Below are positions 13,101-23,943 of a stretch of 64,000 bases of DNA, piece after piece; positions within the stretch are counted from its first letter, which is position 1, and every line of letters starts with the position of its first letter. Source of the stretch: Antedon mediterranea (taxonomy: Eukaryota; Echinodermata; Crinoidea; Comatulida; Antedonidae); contig NC_092670.1 of NCBI RefSeq assembly GCF_964355755.1, positions 22,999,201-23,063,200 of the forward strand. The letters run 5' to 3'. The translations under genes were made by a program, and so were the position numbers. Below the pieces are notes generated by a model. That model was given only the letters and a program-made list of their open reading frames with translations, was not told the DNA's origin and searched no databases.

Positions 13101-14307
13101 ACTAGATTTGAACTCGTCACGTTGACGAGTTAGGCTATCGCCCAACGCATCGTAACACGCACATGTTATTTATTATGCTTAGTCTACAATAGGCTGCACT
13201 ACAACGATTGTAAAGAACAGCTGGAATACATCAAAATCGTTTAATAAGTGTCAACAGTTGACGGTATTAGCATTGTAAACGGTTTAGTTGACGGTTATTT
13301 TTTATTTTACACCACTCACGTTTATTCAATTATTTGAAAATGATGACCTTTTCAAATTAAAAAAAAAGTTCATAAGTCTAAAAAGGAATTGTTTTAGTAA
13401 TAAAATATTGAAAATTGGAAGAAAATTGATAACGTTTACGCGGTATGCGCTCTATTGAATGTGACGAACTGTGTCGAAAGAGACAAAATCCCTATATTTT
13501 ACATTTGTGTGGCCATACGATGACGTCACAACAGCCCAGAGGTAAACATTTTGCATGAATTCATATCTACAGTATATATGCTTACATATTAGGTTAAAAA
13601 AATTGGGGGTCACCAGACATCCCGGAGAGCTATAATCGATTCAAAATAGGCATATTTTTACACAAATTTGCATAAAATTACCAATTTTCAAGCGCACGAT
13701 TTTTAAAGTTTGACGTGCACGTGTGTCATTATTTTGCATTCATAATTCATCAAATATGAAAGAAATATATCATAAAACTATGAAAAACAATAATCAAGCG
13801 CAAAAACGGGCTTTCTAGGCTGCGTACGAGCGAAGTGCGCAATAGCGCGCGCGCAACGCAAATTTTTTTTGAAAAATGTGAAATGCTTAAAATGTCCTGA
13901 AACGTGTAGAAAGTTGATTAGAAATTGATTTTGAGCATTTTTAACTTTCAAAGCGCGCGTACGCGCGATTTGACCAATGTTCAAAATTTTGCTGATGATA
14001 CAGGAAGATGACCCTTGACATGAAGCATACGTGTGTCAAGTGGTATTTAAAAATAGCTATTGGTTTTCAAGTTATAGTCAATCTAAGAATTTCAGAAAAT
14101 CGCGCGTAGTTACGCTACGCGACCATATTTTCATTAAACCAAAGTTTGTTGCACAACTACATATATACGTGCATCTGCTGGCCAAGTTACAACATAACTG
14201 CTACCGCCGTTTTTGAGATCTGCGTGACACAAAAATTGAGCAGAAAAAATGAAATTTGTGACAATAACAATAGGCTATCGCTCTACAGAGAGTAGAGCGA
14301 TAGCCTA
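13101..14307 (+). repeat. Highly diverged satellite unit with covarying ends
   Basis: 1207 bp. Much of the interior matches the others poorly. It keeps the junction word, the start hairpin arms (loop ACGTT), a conserved core around 13445-13530 including TGACGTCA, and the tail word TGACAATAACAA. Its start word is AGGCTATCGC (13132-13141) instead of AGGTTATCCGC. Its tail hairpin has a new 15-bp perfect stem that begins with the same AGGCTATCGC (14272-14306). Confidence 0.9.
14272..14306. repeat. 15-bp perfect stem-loop at end of diverged unit
   Basis: Arms AGGCTATCGCTCTAC and GTAGAGCGATAGCCT pair perfectly around loop AGAGA. It sits where other units have the GGTTATCCGC / GCGGATAACC hairpin, two bases before the junction word. 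Confidence 0.95.
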
Positions 14308-15460
14308 ACTAGATTTGAACTCGTCACTACGGACGAGTTAGGTTATCCGCAGCGCAAAGGCCACGTGCACGTCATACATTAAAATATTGCGCGCAGAAAA
14401 ACCATTAAGTCATTGAAACAATTTCAGTGTGCTCTCTATTTTTCGTCACGTCTGAATATATACGGTATACGCTAATATACTGTATACGTACTACATACAG
14501 TGCAGAATAGGTGAAAATAAGTGACCAAAGTTATTGACGCTTTTGGACATGATGACGTCATCACAATTTCTAAAATGGTTAATCATGCGAAAGATAATTG
14601 ATTGACCTAGACAATATAAAGAAATGGAGGGCAATGGAATACGGATAACCGGAGATGCGCTCTATTAAATGTGATGAGCTATACGAAAGAGAAAAAAATC
14701 CTATATTCTATATTCGAGTAGCCATACGATGACGTCACAATGTCCTGTTAGCCATATTGATACATGATTCGATATCTACAACTCATCTACTACCAGAATA
14801 TGTATTTACAAAAAAGTTCACCACGTAGTTTAGAATCTATGACTGTTTAAAAAAAGGCATAATTTTGACAAATTTTTAGACTTTTTCATCAAAATTGCGC
14901 GCAAATTGTTTAATTCTACGTGCTCGTATGACGAGATTTTAAGGCAAAATTGATTGAAAGTTGATAAATTTATTATAAAAGACAGAAAAAACAAAAATCA
15001 AGCAAAAAAAAGATGTTTTTGCGCTACGTGCGCACGTGCGCGTAAAAAAAGTGCGCAAGCGTGGGAATTTTTGAAATGCTCAAAATGACATGAAACGCGT
15101 AGAAAGTTGATTAGAAATTGATTTTTCGCACTTTGAAATTTTAAACGCGCGTGCGCGCGTAACTTTTTGCGCAACCTGCCATATTTAATCTACAGAAAGT
15201 TTGCGCTTTATATGACTTAAATTTTCACCAAGTTTTAATACAAAATGACTTTTGGTTTTTAATCTATGATCAATAATTGAAATTCATAAAATCACGCGTA
15301 ACTTACGCTGCGCGACTCGAAATTTGAAAAAAAAAGTTTCTTGCACATCTACAGATATAGGGCAATCTTTTGACAAAGTTATACAATCTTCTGTTGGCTA
15401 GAATTAGAGATACGCTGCCCACAAAAAATGGGAGAGAAGTGTGGAAAGAAAGAAATAAAT
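14308..15460 (+). repeat. Satellite unit, no tail cassette
   Basis: 1153 bp, returning to the standard subfamily directly after the diverged unit. Confidence 0.9.
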
Positions 15461-16615
15461 ACTAGATTTGAACTCGTCACTACGGACGAGTTAGGTTATC
15501 CGCAGCGCAAAGGCCACGTGCACGTCATACGTTAGAATATTGCGCGCAGAAAAACGATTAAGGCATTGAAACAATTTCAGTGTGCTCTCTATTTTTCGTC
15601 ACCTCTAAGTATATACGGTATACACTATATACTGTATACGTACTACATACAGTGCAGAATAGGTGAAAATAAGTGACCAAATTTTATTGACGCTTTTGAA
15701 CATGATGACGTCATCACAATTTTAAAAATGGTGAATCGTGCGAAAGATAATTGATTGACCTAGACAACATAAAAAAATGGGGGGGAAATGGAATACAAAT
15801 AAGTGGAGATGCGCTATATTAAATGTGACGAGCTACGAGGAAAGAGACAAAAATCCTATATTTTATATTCGAGTGGCCATACGATGACGTCAGAATGTCC
15901 GGTTAGCCATATTGATGCATTATTTGATATCTGCAACTCATCTACTACCAGAATATGTAATTATAAAAAAGTTCACCACGTAGTTTAGAATCTATGACTG
16001 TTTAAAAAAAGACATAATTTTGACAAATTTTTGAACTTTTTCATCAAAAATGCGCGTAAATTGTTTAATTCTACGTGCTCGTATGACGTGATTTTAAGTC
16101 GAAATTGTTTGAAAGCTGGTAAATTTTCTAAAAAAGACAGGAAAAACAAAAATCAATCAAAAAAATGATGTTTTTGCGCTACGTGCGCACGTGCGCGTAA
16201 AAAAATTGCGCACGCGTGGGAATTTTTGAAATGCTCAAAATGACATGAAACGCGTAGAAAGTTGATTAGATATTGATTTTTCGCATTTTGAAATTTTAAA
16301 TACGCGTGCGCGCGTAACTTTTTATGAATCATGCCATTTCTAATCCATAGAAAGTTTGCGCATTATATGACTTAATTGTTCACCAAGTTTCAATACAAAA
16401 TGACTTTTAGTTTTTATTCTATGATCAATCATTGAAATTCACAAAATCGCGCGTAACTTACGCTGCGCGACTCGAAATTTGAAAAAAAAAGTTTCTTGCA
16501 CATCTACAGCTACATGGCAATCTTTTGACAAAGTTATACAATCATATGTTGGCCAGAATTAGAGATACGCTGCGCACAAAAAATGGGGGAGAAGGGTGGA
16601 AGGAAACAAATAAAT
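15461..16615 (+). repeat. Satellite unit, no tail cassette
   Basis: 1155 bp, standard layout, AAATAAAT-type tail. Confidence 0.9.
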
Positions 16616-18188
16616 ACTAGATTTGAACTCGTCACTACGGACGAGTTAGGTTATCCGCATCGCAAAACCCACGCGCATGACACCTAAGTTAGAATATTGC
16701 GCGCAGAAAAACGATTATGCCATTGAAAAAATGTTAGTGAGCCCTCTATTTTGTGTCGCGTCTAAGTGTGTACGGTATACACTAAATACTGTATACGTAC
16801 TACATACAGTGCAGAATAGGTGAAAATAAGTGACCAAAGTTATTGACGCATTTGAACATGATGACGTCATCACAATTTTAAATATGGTAAATCATGCGAA
16901 AGATAATTGATTGATCTAGACAATATAAAAAAATTGAGTGAAATGGAATACGGATAAGTGGAGATGCGCTCTATCAAATTTGACGAGCTATGACGAAAGT
17001 GAAAAAAATCCTATATTTCATATTTGAGGGGCCAAAGGATGACGTCACAATGTCCGGTTAGCCATATCACTGCATGATTCGAGAAAAACAACTCATCTAC
17101 TTCCAGAATATGTAATTTTAAAAAAGTTCACCACGTAGTTTAGAATTTATGACTGTTTAAAAAAAGGTCTAATTTTGACGATTTTTTTAAGTTTTTCATC
17201 AAAAACACGTGCAAATTATCCAATTCTACGTGCTCGTGTGACGTGATTTTAAGTCGAAATTGATTGAAAATTCATAAATTTACTAGAAAAGGCTGAAAAA
17301 ACAAAATATTTTTAACTCATGCGAAAGATAATTGATTGACCTAGAAAATATAAAAAAATTGAGTGAAATGGAATACGGATAAGTAGAGATGCGCTCTATT
17401 AAATTTGACGAGCTATGACGAAAGAGAACAAAATCCTATTTTTATATTTGGGTGGCCATACGATGACGTCGCAATGTCCGGTTAGCAATATCAATGCATG
17501 ATTCTATATCTACAACTCATCAAATTCCAGAATATGTAATTTTAAAAAAGTTCACCACGTAGTTTAGAATTTATGACTGTTTAAAAAAATGTCTAATTTT
17601 GACAAATTTTTGAAGTTTTTCTTCAAAAACGTGCCTAAATTGTTCAATTCTACGTGCTCGTATGACGTGATTTTAAGTCGAAATTGATTGAAAATTGATA
17701 AATTTACTAGAAAAGGCTGAAATAACAAAAATCAAGCAAAAAAAAGACGTTTTTGCGCTACGTGCGCACGCGCGCGTAAAAAAATTGCGAACGCGTGGGA
17801 ATTTTTGAAATGCTCAAAATGACATGAAACGCGTAGAAAGTTGATTAGAAATTGAATTTTCGCATTTTGAAATTTTAAACGCGCGTGCGCGCGTAACTTT
17901 CTGTCAAACATGCCATTTTTAATCCATAGAAAGTTTGAGCATGTTATGACTTAAATTTTCACCAAGTTTCAATACAAAATGACTTTTAGTTTTTATTCTA
18001 TGATCAATCATTGAAATTCATAAAATTGCGCGTAACTTACGCTGCGCAACTCGAAATTCGAAAAAAAAAGTTTCTTGCACATCTACAGCTACAGGGCTAT
18101 CTTTTGACAAAGTTATACAATCATATGTTGGCCAGAATTAGAGATACGCTGCGAACAAAAATCGTGGAAAGAAAGAAGAAAATAGAAG
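16616..18188 (+). repeat. Satellite unit with internal partial duplication
   Basis: 1573 bp. The segment from about 16890 to 17300 (CGAAAGATAATTGATTG through the CG-block approach) is repeated from about 17316 to 17730. The join near 17306 falls in ACAAAATATTTTTAAC, as expected for unequal exchange or template switching. Confidence 0.85.
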
Positions 18189-19306
18189 ACTAGATTTGAA
18201 CTCGTCACTACGTACGAGTTAGGTTATCCGCAGCGCAAAAGCCACGCGCACGATATAAGTTAGAAAATGTTAGTGTGCTCTCTATTTTGCGTCACGTCTG
18301 AGTATAAACGGTATACACTATATACTGTATACGTACTACATACAGTGCAGAATAGGTGAAAATAAGTGACCAAAGTTATTGACGCGTTTGGACATGATGA
18401 CGTCATAACAATTTTAAAAATGGTGAATCATTCTAAAGATAATTGATTAACCTAGGCAATATATAAAAATGGGGGGAAATGGAATACGGATAAGTGGAGA
18501 TGCGCTCTATTAAATGTGATGAGCTTTGACGAAAGAGACAAAAATCCTATATTTTATATTCGTGTGGCCATACGATGACGTCACAATGTCCGGTTAGCCA
18601 AATCGATGCATGATTCTATATCTACAACTCATCTACATTCAGAATATGTAATTTAAAAAAAATTCACCACGTAGTTTAGAATCTATGACTGTTTAAATAA
18701 AGGCATAATTTGTACAAATTTTTGAACTTTTTCATCAAAAATGCGCGTAAATTGTTTAATTCTACGTGCTCGTATGATGTGATTTTAAGTCGAAATTGTT
18801 TGAAAGTTGGTAAATTTACTAAAAAAGACAGGAAAAACAAAAATCAAGCAAAAAAATGATGTTTTTGCTCTACATGCGCACGCGCGCGTAAAAAAATTGC
18901 GCACGCGTGGGAATTTTTGAAATGCTCAAAATGACATGAAACGCGTAGAAAGTTCATTAGAAATTGATTTTTTGCATTTTTTAATTTTAAACGCGCGTGC
19001 GCGCGTAACTTTCTGTAAAACATGCCATTTTCTCTCCATAGAAAGTTAGCGCATGATATGACTTAAATTTTCACCAAGTTTCAATACAAAATGATATATA
19101 GTTTTTATTCTATGATCAATCATTGAAATTCATAAAATCGCGCGTAACTTACGCTGCGCGACTCAAAATTCATAAAAAAAAGTTTCTTGCACATCTACAG
19201 CTACAGGGCAATCTTTTGACAAATTTATACAATCATATGTTGGCCAGAATTAGAGATACGCTGCCAACAAAAAATGGGAGAGAAGTGTATAAAGAAAGAA
19301 ATAAAT
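18189..19306 (+). repeat. Satellite unit, short, no tail cassette
   Basis: 1118 bp. A small deletion near 18262 removes the segment that normally follows TTAGAATATTGCGCG. Confidence 0.85.
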
Positions 19307-20447
19307 ACTAGATTTGAACTCGTCACTACGGACGAGTTAGGTTATCCGCAGTCCTATAGCCACGTGCACGTCATACGTTGGAATATTGCGCGCAGAAAAA
19401 CGATTATGCCATTGAAAAAATGTGAGTGCGCTCTCTATTTTGTGTCACGTCAAGTGTATACGGTATACACTATATACCGTATACGTACTACATACAGTTC
19501 AGAATAGGTGAAAATAAGTGACCAAAGTTATTGACGCTTTTGCATATGATGACGTCATAACAATTTTTAAAATGGTGAATCATGCGAAAGATAATTGATT
19601 GACATAGACAATATAAAGAAATTGAGGGCAATGGAATACGGATAAGTGGAGATGCGCTCTATTAAATGTGATGAGCTATACGAAAGAAAAAAAAATCCTA
19701 TATTTTATATTCGAGTGGCCATACAATGACGTCACAATGTCCTGATAGCCATATTGATACATGATTCGATATCTACAACTCATCTACTACCAGAATATGT
19801 AATTATAAAAAAGTTTACCACGTAGTTTAGAATCTATGACTGTTTAAAAAAAGGCATAATTTTGACAAATTTTTGGACTTTTTCATCAAAATTGCGCGCA
19901 AATTGTTTAATTCTACGTGCTCGTATGACGAGATTTTAAGGCAAAATTGATTGAAAATTGGTAAATATATTATAAAAGACAGAAAAAACAAAAATCAAGC
20001 AAAAAAAAGATGTTTTTGCGCTACGTGCGCACGCGCGCGTAAAAAAATTGCGCAAGCCTGGGAATTTTTGAAATGCTCAAAATGATATGAAACGCGTAGA
20101 AAATTGATTAGAAGTTGATTTTTTGCATTTTGAAATTTTAAACGCGCGTGCGCGCGTAACTTTCTGTGAAACATGCAATTTTTAATCCATAGAAAGTTTG
20201 CGCTTGATATGACTTAAATTTTCACAAAGTTTCAATACAAAATAACTTTCGGTTTTTAATCTATGATCAATCATTTAAATTCATAAAATCGCGCGTAACT
20301 TACGCTGCGCAACTCCGAAATCGTCCAAAAGCTTGGCTGCACATCTACAGCTATAGGTCAATCTTATGACAAAGTTATACAATCTTATGTTGGCCAGAAT
20401 TAGAGATATGCGACCAACAAAATTCGTGGAAAGAAAGAAGAACATAG

Positions 20448-20478
<31 letters not shown>

Positions 20479-20521
20479 TCCTGACAATAACAAGGGGTTA
20501 TCCGCCAAGTGCGGATAACCA
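19307..20521 (+). repeat. Satellite unit, one tail cassette
   Basis: 1215 bp. It ends with an A-tract of about 27 and one hairpin cassette. Confidence 0.9.
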
Positions 20522-21738
20522 ACTAGATTTGAACTCGTCACTACGGACGAGTTAGGTTATCCGCAGTCCTAAAGTCACGTGCACGTCATACGTTGGAATA
20601 TTGCGCGCAGAAAAACGATTATGCCATTGAAAAAATGTGAGTGCGCTCTCTATTTTGTGTCACGTCAAAGTGTATACGGTATACACTATATACCGTATAC
20701 GTACTACATACAGTTCAGAATAGGTGAAAATAAGTGACCAAAGTTATTGAGGCTTTTGCACATGATGACGTCATAACAATTTTTAAAATGGTGAATCATG
20801 TGAAAGATAATTGATTGACATAGGCAATATAAAGAAATGGAGGGCAATGGAATACGGATAAGTGGAGATGCGCTCTATTAAATGTGATGAGCTATACGAA
20901 AGAGAAAAAAATCCTATATTTTATATTCGAGTGGCCATACGATGACGTCACAATGTCCTGATAGCCATATTGATACATGATTCGATATCTACAACTCATC
21001 TACTACCAGAATATGTAATTATAAAAAAGTTTACCACTTAGTTTTTAGAATCTATGACTGTTTAAAAAAAGGCTTAATTTTCACAAATTTTTGAACTTTT
21101 TCATCAAAATTGCGCGCAAATTGTTTAATTCTACATGCTCGTATGACGTGATTTTAAGTCGAAATTGATTGAAAATTGGTAAATTTACTATAAAAGGCTG
21201 AAAAAACAAAAATCAAGCAAAAAAAATATGTTTTTGCGCTACGTGCGCACGCGCGCGTAAAAAAATTGCGCACGCGTGGGAATTTTTCAAATGCTCAAAA
21301 TGACATGAAACGCGTAGAAAGTTGATTAGAAATTGATTTTTCGCATTTTGAAATTTTAAACGCGCGTGCACGCGTAACTTTTTGTAAAACATGCCATTTT
21401 TAATCCATAGAAAGTTTGCGCTTGATATGACTTAAATTTTCACCAAGTTTCATTACAAAATGACTTTTGATTTCTAATCTATGATCAATCATTGAAATTC
21501 ATAAAATTGCGCGTAACTTACGCTGCGCGACTCTAAAGTTAAAAAACGAAACGTCCTGCACATCTACAGCTAGAGGTCAATCTTATGACAAAGTTACACA
21601 ATCTTATATTGGCCAGAATTAGAGATACGCTGCGAACAAAATTCCGGGAAAGAAAGAAGAATAAGATAGAAAAAAAAAAAAAAGAAAAAAAAAGATCGTG
21701 ACAATAACAAGAGGTTATCCGCCAAGTGCGGATAACCA
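20522..21738 (+). repeat. Satellite unit, one tail cassette
   Basis: 1217 bp. The cassette word reads GATCGTGACAATAACAA (C to G relative to the others). Confidence 0.9.
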
Positions 21739-22978
21739 ACTAGATTTGAACTCGTCACTACGGACGAGTTAGGTTATCCGCAGCCCAAAAGCCACGTGCA
21801 CGTCATACGTTAGAATATTGCACACAGAAAAAGATTATTATGACTACTATACTATACTATAGATCCCTGGACCTATTTGTTTATCACAAATAGCCAATGA
21901 GTACTTAGTCTTATTTGGCCTGCTACATTATAGCAGTAGGTAGGAAATAAATGATTTGGGCTATACCAAATGCCGTTACAGTATATACAGTATATTCTTT
22001 ATACGTACTATATACAGTTCAGAATAGGTGAAAATAAGTGACCAAAGTTATTGACGCTTTTGAACATGATGACGTCAACACAAATTTAAAAATGGTGAAT
22101 CATGCGAAAGATAATTAATTGACCTAGACATTATATAAAAATAGGAGGAAATAGAATACGGATAAATAGAGATGAGCTCTATTAAATGTGGCGAGCTAAG
22201 ACGAAAGAGACAACAATCCTATATTTTATATTCGAGTGGCCATACGATGACGTCACAATGTCCGATTAGCCAAATCGATGCATGATTCTATATCTACAGC
22301 TCATCTACATTCAGAATATGTAATTTTAAAAAATTTCACCACGTAGTTTAGAATCTATGACTGTTTAAAAAAAGGCATAATTTTGACAAAATTTTGAACT
22401 TTTTCATCAAAAATGCGCGCAAATTGTGCAATTCTACGTGCTCGTATGACGTGATTTTAAGTCGAAATTGTTTGAAAGTTGGTAAATTTACTAAAAAAGA
22501 CAGGAAAAACAAAAATCAAGCAAAAAAATGATGTTTTTGCGCTACATGCGCACGCGCGCGTAAAAAAATTGCGCACGCGTGGGAATTTTTGAAATGCTCA
22601 AAATGACATGAAACGCGTAGAAAGTTGATTAGAAATTGATTTTTCGCATTTTGAAATTTTAAACGCGCGTGCGCGCGTAATTTTCTCTAAAACATGCCAT
22701 TTTCTCTCCATAGAAAGTTAGCGCATGATATGACTTAAATTTTCACCAAGTTTCAATACAAAATGATATATAGTTTTTATTCTATGATCAATCATTGAAA
22801 TTCATAAAATCGCGCGTAACTTACGCTGCGCAACTCAAAATTCATAAAAAAAAGTTTCTTGCACATCTACAGCTACAGGGCAATCTTTTGACAAATTTAT
22901 ACAATCATATGTTGGCCAGAATTAGAGATACGCTGCCAACAAAAAATGGGAGAGAAGTGTATAAAGAAAGAAATAAAT
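21739..22978 (+). repeat. Satellite unit with foreign ~145-bp segment
   Basis: 1240 bp, no tail cassette. Between about 21843 and 21985 the usual sequence is replaced by unrelated DNA with two short hairpins (CTATTTG / CAAATAG and CTGCTA / TAGCAG). The rest is standard. Confidence 0.85.
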
Positions 22979-23398
22979 ACTAGATTTGAACTCGTCACTA
23001 CGGACGAGTTAGGTTATCCGCAGCGCAAAAGCCACGTGCACGTCATACGTTAGAATATTGCGCGCAGAAAAACGATTATGCCATTGAAAAAATGTTAGCG
23101 CGCTCTCTATTTTCCGTCACGTCAAAGTGTATACGGTATACACTATATACTGTATACGTACTACGTAAAGTTCAGAATAGGTGAAAATAAGTGACCAAAG
23201 TTATTGACGCTTTTGCACATGATGACGTCATAACAAATTTTAAAATGGTGAATCATGCGAAAGATAATTGATTGACCTAGACAATATAAAGAAATGGAGG
23301 GGGAAATGAAATACAAATAATTGGAGATGCGCTATATTAAATGTGACGAGCTACGAGGAAAGAGACAAAAATCCTATATTTTATATTCGAGTGGCCAT
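22979..23398 (+). repeat. Truncated last unit of left array
   Basis: A standard unit start that stops after GAGTGGCCATA at about 23398, inside the sequence normally leading to the second CRE. Confidence 0.85.
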
Positions 23399-23572
23399 AA
23401 TTGTACGTATTTTGTGTCATAAAACAGATAATAATTGTATTTAAGGAATATTCTGAATATGTTATATACAGTGTAGCAAAGATTAAATTACGAGACCTAT
23501 TTTTTAATTCAATTTTTAACTTGAAGGAATCATCAAAACGTAATATAAAGATAGTAATTTAAATCTAGTCTT
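23399..23572 (+). repeat. Fragment of variant-type satellite at block edge
   Basis: It resembles the variant front seen at 5690-5870: a GTACGTATTTTGTGTCAT-like start, TTATATACAGTG, ATTACGAGACC and an ATCATCAAAA-like end. The same fragment, further decayed, starts copy B near 31715-31795. Confidence 0.7.
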
Positions 23573-23943
23573 TTGTGCTGCCACCTAGCATAGTTTTTTT
23601 TTCTCTTCTGGTCATCATCATGTATCATGCATGCATACTCTGTCTGCTGAAAGTAGACTATACGCGCATGCGGAAGAGTAGTTGGGGGTTAAGCCACGCC
23701 CATTTATGTAAATTGCCCACGTTCGTCCTGGAAAAAAAAAAATTACACGGTGGTAAATGTGATATATTTTACGTTGTGATTGGGTATATAGTTATTTGGT
23801 AATGACTGAACATGCGCATTTTATTTTTATATTGAGCATTTGATTGGTTCAAAATTTCCATCAATGACGCTCTTGTATAAAAGTTAAGATAGAGTAAAGT
23901 AGTTAGTTGGAAAGTCAATGTAAAGTCAAGGTGTTGGGAAAGG
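23573..23943 (+). promoter_or_regulatory. 5' flank of OB-fold gene, possible TATA promoter
   Basis: It contains TATAAAAG at about 23876, some 70 bp upstream of the start codon, and AAAGGATGTCG as start context. The parallel flank of copy B (31800-32076) is clearly related, including CTAGCATAGTTTTTTT and GAACATGCGCA. Promoter status is inferred from position only. Confidence 0.4.

Larger units (their letters stand above)
1..23398 (+). repeat. Left satellite array, ~1.2 kb tandem units
   Basis: About 19 head-to-tail units, all in one orientation, joined at the word ACTAGATTTGAACTC. Starts are seen at 681, 1895, 3173, 4341, 5557, 7078, 8290, 9448, 10731, 11950, 13101, 14308, 15461, 16616, 18189, 19307, 20522, 21739 and 22979. 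A typical unit contains, in order: an 8-bp-stem hairpin (AACTCGTC / GACGAGTT), the start word GGTTATCCGC, an E-box CACGTG, a TATAC-rich near-palindromic patch, two CRE palindromes TGACGTCA about 350 bp apart, two CG-rich alternating purine/pyrimidine blocks, GCGTAACTTACGC, an A-rich purine tail, and sometimes hairpin cassettes. No conserved ORF runs through the units, so I read the array as non-coding. The same family resumes at 56266. Confidence 0.95.

Noticed and set aside
19123-19311. Recurring MKFIK-type open frame at unit tails (also 18011, 22795, 58500)
   Set aside because: It recurs only because the satellite repeats. It spans CG-rich and purine-tail DNA, has no recognisable domain, and is broken in most units.
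1-23398. CRISPR-like or prokaryotic repeat array
   Set aside because: The repeat period is ~1.2 kb with no short repeat/spacer alternation, and the genes are spliced.
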